In this document: one piece after another, positions 10,126 through 18,594 of the stretch | How positions within the stretch are numbered: position 1 is the stretch's first letter | Layout: each line of letters begins with the position of its first letter | Notes under the pieces: generated by a model | The model's input: the letters and a program-made list of their open reading frames with translations, nothing else | What the model was told of the DNA's origin: nothing | Database searches by the model: none | Origin: Paraburkholderia sp. IMGN_8 | GTDB lineage: Bacteria > Pseudomonadota > Gammaproteobacteria > Burkholderiales > Burkholderiaceae | Direction: 5' to 3' | NCBI RefSeq assembly: GCF_038050405.1 | Contig: NZ_CP150901.1 | Span: forward strand, 3,162,001-3,226,000 | Length of the DNA stretch: 64,000 bases | Translations under genes and position numbers: made by a program

Positions 10126-11120
10126 ATACACTTGCATCTCCAATGCGACGGCGCATCCTCAAGGCTTCGGTGGCTGCAGCCTGCCTGCCGCTGGTCAGCT
10201 GCACCGAGCCGCCCATGATGGGCGGCAGCTTCATACAGTTCTGGCGCAGCCACCTGGATTGGCCCCGCGAAAAGTGGCACAACCGATTGGCCGCTACGCA
10301 AGCGCTCGGATGCAAGGAGATATTCCTGCAGTGGGCGGGCATCGAAGGCGAACCGGCAGCAACGTGGAGCGCCCCCGATTCCCTGCTTCAACTGATCCTC
10401 GACGAATGTGGCGACCTCGGCATCGGCGTCCATATCGGACTGCCCTACGACGAGCGCTGGTGGAATGCGATCAGCGCCAGCGACGATGCGGTCCTCTCCG
10501 CCTTTCTGCGCAGGACGGGCGATCGCGGATGCAGCTTTATGCAAAATGCGCGATGGACGTCACACGCGGCATTTCGTGGTTGGTATATCCCGTACGAACT
10601 CGAGCAACATAGCTGGGATACCCCCGCGCGCCTGGATAAGCTTTCGGGCTGGTTGAACCGGTTTTCAATGGCGGCCATAGCGTCCAGCGGCCACGAGCCA
10701 ACCGTTTCGACCTATCACAGCGCGCTGCCGTCTTCCAGTACGCTGAGCGGGATGTGGCGAACCTTGCTCGACCGGGTCAAGCTCCATCCGATGATCCAGG
10801 ATGGCGTCGGCGTAGCCGGCATGGAAAACTATCGTGCGCTGCAACCGCTTCACGATATGCTCGTCGAGCGCCAGGCAGCGTTCGATTTGATTCTGGAATT
10901 ATTCGAACAGTTGCCGACCGCCGAAACGAACGGGTCGGACTTCAAGGCGCGATCCGCTTCGTTCCGGCGCATCGAGGCACAGTGGAACATTGCGCGCAGC
11001 TATAGCGCGCAACGCGTCGTTGCATTTGCGGTCGATCCGTGGGTGCTCGACGACACGCTCGAAGCCCGGGCCCTGCGCCAGCAATGGCAATCCGCGCTGG
11101 GCGACGCGCGATCCGCCTGA
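10122..11120 (+). CDS. DUF4434 (YbcH-like) lipoprotein, putative glycoside hydrolase
   Basis: The start at 10122 overlaps the kinase stop (ATGA) and opens a 332-residue protein. Its N terminus has an RRRILKAS motif, a hydrophobic stretch and an LVSC lipobox, so it is an exported lipoprotein. The body matches the DUF4434 family (GGSFIQFW near the start, LGCKEIFLQW, DLGIGVHIGLPYDERWW, FRGWYIPYELE), a TIM-barrel-like family resembling glycoside hydrolases. E. coli YbcH, beside nfrA-nfrB, belongs to this family as I recall it. Here the gene converges on the nfr-like operon with only 9 bp between stops. Inferred role: periplasmic trimming or turnover of the exopolysaccharide made by the convergent operon. 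Enzymatic activity is not established for the family. Confidence 0.85.
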   Translation: MNTLASPMRRRILKASVAAACLPLVSCTEPPMMGGSFIQFWRSHLDWPREKWHNRLAATQALGCKEIFLQWAGIEGEPAATWSAPDSLLQLILDECGDLGIGVHIGLPYDERWWNAISASDDAVLSAFLRRTGDRGCSFMQNARWTSHAAFRGWYIPYELEQHSWDTPARLDKLSGWLNRFSMAAIASSGHEPTVSTYHSALPSSSTLSGMWRTLLDRVKLHPMIQDGVGVAGMENYRALQPLHDMLVERQAAFDLILELFEQLPTAETNGSDFKARSASFRRIEAQWNIARSYSAQRVVAFAVDPWVLDDTLEARALRQQWQSALGDARSA

Positions 11121-11129
11121 CGTGAGCGA

Positions 11130-12257
11130 TCACAGGCTTTTTCCGATAATTTCGCGCAGAATCTCGCTGGTCCCGCCGAAGATACGCAACGCTCGGGCGT
11201 CGGCCCACGCGCGGCCGATACCATATTCGGCCATGTAGCCGTAACCGCCGTAGAGTTGCAAAAGATCGTCAAGCACCGTCCCCTGCAGCTCCGTCGCATT
11301 CAGCTTGGCCATCGCCGCGGTCACCGCATCGAGTTCACCCGCCAGGTGGCGAGCAAGACAATCATCCAGAAACACGCGCAACATCGTGCTTTTCGCGAGC
11401 GCATCGGCAAGTTTGAAGCGCGTGTTCTGATAATCGAGCACACGGCGCCCGAACGCTTTACGTTGAGCGACATAGCCGGTTCCCACATGAATCACACCCT
11501 CGAGCGACGCGGCAGCACGCAATGCGATGGCAAGGCGTTCCTGGGCCAATTCCCGCCTCACGTATTCGAACGCGGCATTTTCTTCCCCTAGCAGATGATC
11601 GGCGGGTACGCGCACGTCGTCGAAAAACAGTTCGCAGGTGTCCTGACAATGCTGCCCGATCTTCGCGAGCGGCGGCCCCTTGGCCAGGCCGGCCATGCCG
11701 TCCTCGAGCACGAACAGCGACAGACCGCGCGCACCCAGATCGGGCGCCGTGCTGGCGAGCACCACGATCACGTCCGCATTGACGCCGTTCGTAATGAACG
11801 TCTTCTGGCCGTTCAGCACATAGTCGTCACCGTCGCGCCGCGCGTGCGTCCGGATCGCCTTGAGATCGCTGCCCGCTCCCGGCTCGGTCATCGCAATCGC
11901 ACCGATCAGCTCGCCGGTGGCCATCCTCGGCAACCATCGATCCTTCTGCGCGCCCGAGCCGAAATGCCAGACGTAAGGCGCGACCATATCGGAGTGAATC
12001 GAGAAGCCGATGCCGAGACAATTCGTTCGAGCCAGCGCTTCGATGACCACCGCGGCGTGACCGAAGTCGCCACCTTGTCCGTATGGCGCCGGCAGCGCGC
12101 AATTGAGCAGGCCGCTCTCGCCCGCCTTGCGCCACAACAATTTCGGGGTAATGCCCTCACGTTCCCACGTCGCGTAATTGGGCAGGATCTCGTTGTCGAT
12201 GAACCGCTCCACCTGGTCGCGAAACGATACGTGATCGTCCCGAAATATCGTGCGCAT
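11130..12257 (-). CDS. Acyl-CoA dehydrogenase, LCAD-like
   Basis: This 375-residue flavoprotein has the full acyl-CoA dehydrogenase fold. FAD-binding motifs are AMTEPGAGSDL (about 122-132) and KTFITNG, with QRKAFGRRV and YGGYGYMAEYG towards the end. The C-terminal motif reads IFGGTSEI, with Gly361 where MCAD-type enzymes carry the catalytic Glu. The alternative position used by LCAD and isovaleryl-CoA dehydrogenases is occupied by E253 (ERLAIALRAAASLE), so it should be active. Start at 12257 follows a GAGGG ribosome site. It is the last gene of the polysaccharide decoration block, 50 bp after the algF-like gene. It could desaturate an acyl group on CoA or on the carrier protein encoded upstream, or be a passenger catabolic gene. 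Substrate unknown. Confidence 0.9.
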   Translation of the reverse strand: MRTIFRDDHVSFRDQVERFIDNEILPNYATWEREGITPKLLWRKAGESGLLNCALPAPYGQGGDFGHAAVVIEALARTNCLGIGFSIHSDMVAPYVWHFGSGAQKDRWLPRMATGELIGAIAMTEPGAGSDLKAIRTHARRDGDDYVLNGQKTFITNGVNADVIVVLASTAPDLGARGLSLFVLEDGMAGLAKGPPLAKIGQHCQDTCELFFDDVRVPADHLLGEENAAFEYVRRELAQERLAIALRAAASLEGVIHVGTGYVAQRKAFGRRVLDYQNTRFKLADALAKSTMLRVFLDDCLARHLAGELDAVTAAMAKLNATELQGTVLDDLLQLYGGYGYMAEYGIGRAWADARALRIFGGTSEILREIIGKSL

Positions 12258-12307
12258 GCATCCCTCTTGTTAATGTCGACGATGTGGCAGCCGGACCGGC
12301 CGGCCGT

Positions 12308-12988
12308 TCATTGCCGATACGGATCGGTCTCGCTCACCTGGCCGCGCAGCACGGGCTTCGCCGCCGAGCCGGTCAGGAACAGGCTGACGTGATCGCCCGG
12401 CTGAAGCGCCGGCAGCGTGTACGGCGCCGACCGCGACGCGCCGCACGCAGCAGCCAGCGCGGCACTGACGGGATTGATGCTGCGCGCCGCCGCGCCATGT
12501 GCGGCAACGTTCGAAAACAGGGCCGGGCCTGCCGGCGAAACATCGAGCCGGCCCTGCGCGCAGCCGCCGGCGAGATTGTAGAAGCGCAGGTCGGCCTTGA
12601 GCGCATCCTGCGCGCCGCCGGAATCGTCGATCGCGACGAGCGACGTGCGATCGCCTTCGTGCTTCGGCACCAGCGTGCTGAAGGTATCCGGCGCCACTTG
12701 CAGCGTTGACGACTTGCCATCGAGCATCACGTTGAACGACGTATTCCCTCTGACAATCGCATAGGTGCTGGCGATCCGGTTGCCCGTCAACGTCTGCTGC
12801 GGGCCATCGGCGATCTTCACGCGAAGCGGCGTGGTACCGGGATTGACGATGCGGACGAACGACGAGCCCGCAGGCGGACGCGCGGCATAGAGTTGCGCAA
12901 ATGCGCCTTCGGCGTGCGCTGCGGCGGCGCTCATCGCCAGTGCGCCGCTCGCGGCAAGTGCAAAGAGGGTTCGAGATACCCGATTCAT
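12308..12988 (-). CDS. AlgF-like periplasmic polysaccharide acetylation/acylation accessory protein
   Basis: A 226-residue secreted protein. I chose ATG 12988 because it gives a clean signal peptide (MNRVSRTLFALAAS, cleavage after AAAHA) and overlaps the ligase stop (ATGA). The mature N terminus AQLYAARPPAGSSFVRIVN resembles the start of AlgF (LY-PPAGS-FVRV-N), the periplasmic protein required for alginate O-acetylation, and two beta-rich halves follow. In alginate producers AlgF works with AlgI (MBOAT) and AlgJ (SGNH). Homologues of both are encoded upstream in the same operon, supporting a shared role in transferring a group onto a periplasmic glycan. The precise biochemical role of AlgF itself is not settled. 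Confidence 0.75.
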   Translation of the reverse strand: MNRVSRTLFALAASGALAMSAAAAHAEGAFAQLYAARPPAGSSFVRIVNPGTTPLRVKIADGPQQTLTGNRIASTYAIVRGNTSFNVMLDGKSSTLQVAPDTFSTLVPKHEGDRTSLVAIDDSGGAQDALKADLRFYNLAGGCAQGRLDVSPAGPALFSNVAAHGAAARSINPVSAALAAACGASRSAPYTLPALQPGDHVSLFLTGSAAKPVLRGQVSETDPYRQ

Positions 12989-14460
12989 TGGTGTGACTCC
13001 GTGGTGGAACGCGTGCGTGCCGCGCTGTACATACGCGCCAACTGCTGACGATCCGCCTTGTCGGTTTGCGTGAGCGGAAAGCCGTGACAAACGATCAGTT
13101 CGGAAGGGACCATATAAGGTGGCAGCCGGCGCCCGAGTTGCGCGCGCCAGTCCGCCAGAGACGGCGGCGGCGGATACAGGCCCGCCGGCCCGGCCTCGTC
13201 CGGGTCCACGAAGCCGACCACGCGCACGACCTGTCCGTCGGGCCGCTTGAGCGCAACCGCCGCACCGGCTCGAATGCCCGGCAACGTGGCGAGCGCGGCA
13301 TCCACTTCGGCCAGCTCGATGCGGTAGCCGTTCAGTTTGATCTGATCGTCGCGCCGGCCCCGGAACGTGATGAGCCCATTCGCGCCTGCTTCACCGTAAT
13401 CGCCGGTGCGATAGCCTCGCTTGCCGCCACGCACGAACATGCGGGTCGCATTCAGATCCGGCCGGTTGAGATAGCCCCGCATCACGTGATCGCCGGCGAT
13501 GCAGATCTCCCCGCCGTCGATGAACACGTCGGCATACGGTTTGGCCTTGCCGATCGGGAACGGCAGCGGCGCCGCCGCACGAAGGACCGGATCGATTTCC
13601 ACCCACGTGGTCGAACACGTGGCCTCGGTCGGGCCGTACGAATTGATGATGCGCGCCTCCGGAAACCGGCTCCAGAGCGCTTCGGCCACCGTCGGCGTCA
13701 GCGACTCCGCGCCGAACACGAAAACCCGGAGATCCGGCAGATGCCGATGATCGAATGCGGGATCGAGCAGTTGCTGACGCACGAACGACGGCGTCGAGGC
13801 CCAGACGCCAACCCGCGCGCGCGCGAGATAGGCGGCAAAGGCTGCGCGGTCCTCGATCACTTCGCGCGCGCACAGCGCGCACGCTCCGCCCGTCACCAGC
13901 GCACCGACCCAGTTGAACAGCGAGAAATCGAAGCTGAACAACATCTGATCCATGAAAACCGGCGCATTGCCCAGCGCCAGGCAATCACGAATCCATGCAC
14001 CGAACAGCTCGAGACTCTCCCGGCCGATCTGCACGCCTTTCGGATCGCCCGTGCTGCCCGATGTGAACATGACGTAAGCCACGCCCTTTTCGGCAAGCGG
14101 TGCAGACTCGACGCCGGTATCGGCAAACACGCGGGTCTGAGCGTCGTAACACGATCCGCCGCGAACCAGCGCGGCAATGCGGACGATGCGTTCAGGTGGA
14201 TTGACTACATCGATAGGCACGAACGGCACGCCCATGCGCAAGCAACCCAATATCGCCACGAGGAATGCCGCTTCCTTGTGGCCGGTAATGACGACAGGGA
14301 CGTCCTGCTGAACACCCGCCTCCGCCGCCGCGTCCATCCATCGCTGCACGGCTTCGCGCAGCGACGACCAGCTCAAGGTCCCGCTGGCGTCGATGACCGC
14401 CGGTCTGTCTGGCGACTGGCCGGCGTCGATGAAATCGAAACGCTCGAAATCAAAACGCAT
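12985..14460 (-). CDS. DltA-like amino acid-activating AMP ligase (stand-alone adenylation domain)
   Basis: A 491-residue ANL-superfamily enzyme that should adenylate a carboxylate and load it on the adjacent carrier protein. Motifs seen: FTSGSTGDPKG (132-142), NSYGPTEAT (273-281), YRTGDYG, KLNGYRIELAEVD and the catalytic Lys region LTQTDKADRQQL. VWASTPSFVRQQLLDP is very close to the D-alanine ligase DltA. Asp178 in FSFDFS matches the Asp that binds the substrate amino group, suggesting an amino acid substrate. The pocket Cys of DltA (FCGE) is replaced by Gly250 (FGAE), so the substrate may not be D-alanine. There is no fused carrier or condensation domain. It sits between the carrier protein (57 bp upstream) and the AlgF-like protein (4-bp overlap). 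Family certain, substrate unknown. Confidence 0.92.
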   Translation of the reverse strand: MRFDFERFDFIDAGQSPDRPAVIDASGTLSWSSLREAVQRWMDAAAEAGVQQDVPVVITGHKEAAFLVAILGCLRMGVPFVPIDVVNPPERIVRIAALVRGGSCYDAQTRVFADTGVESAPLAEKGVAYVMFTSGSTGDPKGVQIGRESLELFGAWIRDCLALGNAPVFMDQMLFSFDFSLFNWVGALVTGGACALCAREVIEDRAAFAAYLARARVGVWASTPSFVRQQLLDPAFDHRHLPDLRVFVFGAESLTPTVAEALWSRFPEARIINSYGPTEATCSTTWVEIDPVLRAAAPLPFPIGKAKPYADVFIDGGEICIAGDHVMRGYLNRPDLNATRMFVRGGKRGYRTGDYGEAGANGLITFRGRRDDQIKLNGYRIELAEVDAALATLPGIRAGAAVALKRPDGQVVRVVGFVDPDEAGPAGLYPPPPSLADWRAQLGRRLPPYMVPSELIVCHGFPLTQTDKADRQQLARMYSAARTRSTTESHQ

Positions 14461-14517
14461 GATTCACTCCGGACAAGGGTCCGCCACGGCACGCAAGGGT
14501 GCTGTCGCGAACCGCGT

Positions 14518-14757
14518 TCATTGTTGCCGCTGCGACGCAATGTATTGCGCGAGCGTGTGCACGGACTCCAGGTGCACGTCGATTTCGGACGGCGGAATCT
14601 TGACGCCGAATTCGCGCTCGACGGAGAGCGCGACGTCGACGGCCGACAAGGAGTCGATCAGCCCTGAGTCGATGAGCATCGTGTCCGGATCGACGGACGT
14701 CAGGATGATGTTTTCGATCAGGTGGGCGACCCGGGTTTCGATGTCGGTCAATAGCAT
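14518..14757 (-). CDS. DltC-like acyl/aminoacyl carrier protein
   Basis: The 79-residue acidic helical protein has the phosphopantetheine attachment motif GLIDSLSAVD, with S36 as the expected attachment site. The start at 14757 follows a strong GGAGGA ribosome site. It resembles DltC and other stand-alone carrier proteins, and lies between the ligase that should charge it and the MBOAT protein that should accept its cargo, the same functional trio as DltA-DltC-DltB. Expected to act in the cytoplasm at the membrane face. It needs a phosphopantetheinyl transferase that is not encoded in this window. Confidence 0.9.
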   Translation of the reverse strand: MLLTDIETRVAHLIENIILTSVDPDTMLIDSGLIDSLSAVDVALSVEREFGVKIPPSEIDVHLESVHTLAQYIASQRQQ

Positions 14758-14785
14758 GGGAGTCCTCCGATGAAGGTGGGGGTAA

Positions 14786-16366
14786 TCAGAACTGGAAGTA
14801 GAGAAAGCGCGTTTCCTTGTGCAGGTTCACCATGCACAGGAACAGCACTACGAGCGTTGCCGCGAACCAGGGTACGTTCGGTCGCCAGGGCATGAACGGA
14901 CGCGGCGCCGCCTGCACTTTGAACAGCGCGGGCGAATGCTGGCCGAGAATCTGATGAGCGTTCGGCGCGAACCATGCGATACCGAGCAACACCGTGAGCT
15001 GAACCGCCTGAAGGTGATGGCCGATCAACAGACGCCATGCGTCGCCGATGCTCATGGCGGTCGCCGCGGGTAATGCCGCGATGTGCTCGACGCCGCGCAA
15101 CCCGGCCATGCCTTCGATGAGCCGCCATGCGTCGCCAACGCCGTTCGCCCGGAAGAACGCCTGTGCGACCAGCACCGCCACGAACGTCGCCGCGACGCCC
15201 AGGGCATGGGCGGCGCCGTTGCGTCCGCGCTCCGCGACGGGGCGGCGGCTCACGACGAAGATGCGCCAGCCGTGGTTGATCGACAGATAGACCGCGTGCA
15301 GCACGCCGAATACCAGGTATTGAATACCTGCGCCGTGCCAGATACCCGCAAGGCTCATCGTGAACATCGTCGGCGCGACGATCGTGGCAACGAATCCGCG
15401 GGGCGTGCGCGCGGCGCTCGACCCCGCCGGCAGGCCGCGCCGCTCGCGTGCACGGGAAATCGCCATCGCAACCGGGTAGTAAAGATACGAAGTCAGGTAG
15501 CGGGTCAGCGTGATGTGCCAGCGCGCCCAGAAGTCGATGATGCTGCTCGCCTTGTACGGCGAATTGAAGTTGAGCGGAAAGCGGATGCCGAACATCTTCG
15601 CCAGGCCGAGCGCCATGTCCGAGTAGCCGGAGAAGTCGAAATACAGTTGCAGCGCGTAGGCAACGCTCGTCCCCCAGGCTGCCCATAGCTGAAGATCGCC
15701 AGGCGCCGCGAAACCCGCATCGGCATAGGGCGCGACGGTGTCGGCGAACAGCACCTTCTTCGCGAGGCCGACCACGAACAGGATGCCGCCCACCGACAGG
15801 TTTTCCGCGTGGAAGCGGAAGTTCTCGCGCTGCGCGAACTGCGGCATCATTTCCTTGTGGTGCAGGATGGGACCGGCGACCAGGTGCGGGAAGAACGTCA
15901 CGAACAGCACATAGCTCAGCAAGCTGCGTTCCTTCACGATGCCGGAGCGGCAATCGAGCAGATAGCCGATCTGGGTGAACGTGAAGAACGAGATGCCGAG
16001 CGGCAGGATCGGCGTCGTCAGCGTCCCGTGCGTGATGCACAGATCGCTCAGGAAGTTGAAGAGCGTCGCGAAGTACTTGTAGTGCGCCAGCACGGCAAGA
16101 TCCGCGGCGATGCTGGCGCCGACGAGCAGGTTCTGCAGTCGCGGCTGTCCCGCGCAGCGCATGACGATGCGGCTCATCGCGTAGTTGAACGCGATGGAGG
16201 CGGCAAGCAGCGCGACGAACTGCGGATTCCACCAGCCGTAGAACGCGAACGACATCACGCACAGCCAGACTGCCGCAAGCCACGGGCTGACCTTGCCGGC
16301 CGCATAGTGTCCTGCCAGGGCGACCGGCAGGAACAGGAACAGAAAGAGATAGGAGTTGAACAACAT
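14786..16366 (-). CDS. MBOAT-family membrane acyltransferase (AlgI/DltB-like)
   Basis: A 526-residue polytopic protein with about 11 hydrophobic segments, starting MLFNSYLFLFLFLPVALAGHY as AlgI/DltB family members do. The signature GIWHGAGIQYLVFG carries the conserved catalytic His (H344). Other family landmarks are GISFFTFTQIGYLLD, LVAGPILHHKEMMPQF and FDFSGYSDMALGLAKMFGI. The protein should take the group from the carrier protein in the cytoplasm and pass it across the membrane to the SGNH partners. It is 28 bp from the carrier protein gene and just after the second SGNH gene. The longer open frame overlapping it in another register is a shadow. Whether the cargo is acetyl, acyl or aminoacyl cannot be read from this protein, but the neighbouring ligase argues against plain acetyl. 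Confidence 0.93.
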   Translation of the reverse strand: MLFNSYLFLFLFLPVALAGHYAAGKVSPWLAAVWLCVMSFAFYGWWNPQFVALLAASIAFNYAMSRIVMRCAGQPRLQNLLVGASIAADLAVLAHYKYFATLFNFLSDLCITHGTLTTPILPLGISFFTFTQIGYLLDCRSGIVKERSLLSYVLFVTFFPHLVAGPILHHKEMMPQFAQRENFRFHAENLSVGGILFVVGLAKKVLFADTVAPYADAGFAAPGDLQLWAAWGTSVAYALQLYFDFSGYSDMALGLAKMFGIRFPLNFNSPYKASSIIDFWARWHITLTRYLTSYLYYPVAMAISRARERRGLPAGSSAARTPRGFVATIVAPTMFTMSLAGIWHGAGIQYLVFGVLHAVYLSINHGWRIFVVSRRPVAERGRNGAAHALGVAATFVAVLVAQAFFRANGVGDAWRLIEGMAGLRGVEHIAALPAATAMSIGDAWRLLIGHHLQAVQLTVLLGIAWFAPNAHQILGQHSPALFKVQAAPRPFMPWRPNVPWFAATLVVLFLCMVNLHKETRFLYFQF

Positions 16367-16380
16367 GTCGGAAGATCGGT

Positions 16381-17505
16381 TCAGGTCGAATGGCTGTCGT
16401 CGGGCAACTGCTTCAGCGCTGCTTTTTCGTCATCGGTGAGAGGCAGCGACAGCGCGTTCTCCGAGAATTCCCAGATCACGAGCCGGAGCGTCTGCGGCCA
16501 TGTCGCGCGCGCGTTGAGCGCAGCCACCAACGCGCCGCTGAACTGCCCCCCATCCATGCTTAGATTCCAGACCTCCCGCCCCAGACCAATACCCAGCCAT
16601 TCCGCGAAATGACTGCGGCGACCGTTCGAGCTACCAGCGAGCAGGACTTCGACGGGCGGTGCGTCGTCCAGCAATCCGCCGCTGCGCACCGGCTCGATGC
16701 GCTGTGGCGCTGCCCTCTCCACCTCGGGGCGCCAGCCTCGCGGCGCGTCTGCCAGCCCCGCCAGCACGAGCAGATCCCCCATGCGCGCTTCAGGCTGGCC
16801 GGGCATGCCGACCGTGAAGGACTGCGTGCCCTTGACGTCGCTCAACAGCGGCAGCGCGGCACGCGCGACGGTATCGGCCGCCAGCTTCGCGCCGTACGCA
16901 TTCATGTGCACGTCCGTCCGGAAGAAGACGGGTTGCCCGCGTCCCATGAGCGCCGGACGCAGATCGACGAACGGCACCCCGTCGCGCCGAAGGGTTGCCT
17001 GCCACACATCGAGGCGCTCGCGCATGATCGGCAACGCCGGTTGCCCGCACAGATGCGCGGCTTCGACACGCGACTTGTCCGGCACCGCGACGACCAGCAC
17101 CTGGATGTGCTGCGCGCGCAACTGCCGCGTCCAGTGACGCATCAGCCGCAGGCGATCGTCCAGCACGCCGGCGCCCACGCCCGGCTGCGGACGCAAGCCA
17201 TCCCGATAGAACATCCACTGCGGACAGCCCAGCGCCGCCTGCTCGCCGAGATCGCCGAGCAGGCGATAGCGGACCGCCGCGCCGACCGTCTCCACCGAAG
17301 ACTGCGCCGGCAGCTTCAGCAATTTGCCGAGCGCGCGCCCGGCCGAGCCGTCGAGCCATGCGGCGGGACGCACGTCCTGCCGCGCGAGGCTTGCGTGGCG
17401 AAGCAGCCAGCCTCCCCAGCCGGCGCCTGCAATCAGGAGCGCGCACCAGAGCGCAGCGCCGATTCGATGCCCTCGCGCCGTCGCGTGATCGATCCGGGAC
17501 GTCAT
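16381..17505 (-). CDS. AlgJ/AlgX-like SGNH acyltransferase, second copy
   Basis: A 374-residue protein with an N-terminal signal anchor (about 17-35) and a periplasmic SGNH-like domain. The putative nucleophile motif is LLAGSSNGRRSHF, and the Asp-His pair sits in FFRTDVHMNAYGA, where AlgJ has TDTHW. Only weakly similar to the SGNH protein encoded just upstream, with which it has a TGACATG junction, so the two are co-translated. In alginate and peptidoglycan systems such proteins complete transfer of the group delivered by the MBOAT protein to a sugar hydroxyl. Two different SGNH proteins in one operon may mean sequential transfer steps (as for AlgJ and AlgX) or two acceptor positions. The missing Trp after the His is a deviation from AlgJ. 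Confidence 0.8.
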   Translation of the reverse strand: MTSRIDHATARGHRIGAALWCALLIAGAGWGGWLLRHASLARQDVRPAAWLDGSAGRALGKLLKLPAQSSVETVGAAVRYRLLGDLGEQAALGCPQWMFYRDGLRPQPGVGAGVLDDRLRLMRHWTRQLRAQHIQVLVVAVPDKSRVEAAHLCGQPALPIMRERLDVWQATLRRDGVPFVDLRPALMGRGQPVFFRTDVHMNAYGAKLAADTVARAALPLLSDVKGTQSFTVGMPGQPEARMGDLLVLAGLADAPRGWRPEVERAAPQRIEPVRSGGLLDDAPPVEVLLAGSSNGRRSHFAEWLGIGLGREVWNLSMDGGQFSGALVAALNARATWPQTLRLVIWEFSENALSLPLTDDEKAALKQLPDDSHST

Positions 17506-17506
17506 G

Positions 17507-18523
17507 TCAGTGGCTCAACGCGGTCTTGAGGCGATCGAGCCATGCGTTCGCGGACATGATCGATGCGTTGTCCCACAAGCCGGACGCATCGGGCCCCTGC
17601 GCGAAGGTCGGCTCGAACATCTGCCACACCAGCACCTGCGGGCGTTGCTGCCGGAAGGCCGGCGACTCGACATATTCGAGCAGTACGATCCACGGACCGA
17701 CGTTGCCCGGATTCCAGTTCACCGATACCGGCCGGCCGATCAGGCTGGAGAGCTTCTGCGGAAACCCGAAATACGGCTGGACCATGCTGTGTCCGGTCAC
17801 GTGCACGGGTGCCGGCGCGTCGTCGACGAGGTTTGAACTTTCCGCCTGGCGCCGCACCGAATAGACCTCCCGCCCGACCTGCTTCTTCTCGTCTGCCGTG
17901 AGAAACAGCTCGGCCAGGTCGCCGTAACGCCGCTCGTTGAAGAGAGGGCCGAGCGTCATGCCGGTGCCGGGCCGGCCATCGAGCTTCGCGACGTCGCGTC
18001 CGATCATGCGCGCCATGGCCTCGGCCGTCGCGTCGGCCGAGGCCTGGGTCCAATGCTGGTCCGTGCGGTAGAAGACCTCCTGCCCCGACGCCTTGAGCTG
18101 GCGCAGGACGGCCGCGTCGTCGAACGTCGAGATACCGGCTTGCCCGAGCTTGCAGAGGATCAGGCCATAGCGCGCCTTGACCTCGGGACTCAGTGTCTGG
18201 CCGTCCGGCAGCCTGTCCTCATAAAACAGCGTCTTGTCGGGCAACAGCAGCACTTCCAGCTTGATGCCGCGCGCGGCGAGCAGATCGCGCGCCTGCCCGA
18301 TCAGCCGCGTCGTATTGTCGATGCCTCGCACATCGACCTGCGTGAGGCTGCCCCAGCCGGGAAACAACCATCCGTCCTTGCCCTTGATGACGATCGAGGA
18401 CGTCTCCTGTGCATGCGCCCCCGCGATGCCGAACGCGAGCGCGCACACCGCCGCCCGGCGCGCCAGCCGACCAAGCATACCGGCGGCCACCGTGCGATGC
18501 GGCGCAAGAAATCGTTGAATCAT
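17507..18523 (-). CDS. AlgJ/AlgX-like SGNH acyltransferase, first copy
   Basis: I start at ATG 18523, which follows GAGGGAG and gives a signal peptide of about 38 residues ending in AGAHA; a longer in-frame extension would overlap the previous gene. The mature protein (338 residues in total) is typical of the AlgJ/AlgX SGNH family: GKDGWLFPGW near the start, VLLLPDKTLFYEDRLP, the Asp-His motif YRTDQHWTQ, a Ser motif VTGHSMVQPYFG and a late ENAS-like region (LWDNASIMSANAW). Expected periplasmic transferase acting with the MBOAT protein. It lies 71 bp after the NfrA-like gene and 1 bp before the second SGNH gene. Confidence 0.85.
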   Translation of the reverse strand: MIQRFLAPHRTVAAGMLGRLARRAAVCALAFGIAGAHAQETSSIVIKGKDGWLFPGWGSLTQVDVRGIDNTTRLIGQARDLLAARGIKLEVLLLPDKTLFYEDRLPDGQTLSPEVKARYGLILCKLGQAGISTFDDAAVLRQLKASGQEVFYRTDQHWTQASADATAEAMARMIGRDVAKLDGRPGTGMTLGPLFNERRYGDLAELFLTADEKKQVGREVYSVRRQAESSNLVDDAPAPVHVTGHSMVQPYFGFPQKLSSLIGRPVSVNWNPGNVGPWIVLLEYVESPAFRQQRPQVLVWQMFEPTFAQGPDASGLWDNASIMSANAWLDRLKTALSH

Positions 18524-18594
18524 GCAGCTACTCCCTCGTTGAATGCAGCCGGCCCGTCCAGCGTCGCAAGACGCCGGTCCGCCTGCGCGATCGA

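Noticed and set aside
11130..14757. Firm assignment of the ligase-carrier-dehydrogenase set as a pyrrole-2-carboxylate pathway
   Set aside because: The dehydrogenase looks LCAD-like rather than like prolyl-carrier dehydrogenases, and the ligase resembles DltA; the idea is kept only as one possibility.
14748..16283. 511-codon minus-strand frame over the MBOAT gene
   Set aside because: Arg/Ala-rich shadow of the MBOAT frame, which has clear membrane helices and the WHG motif.
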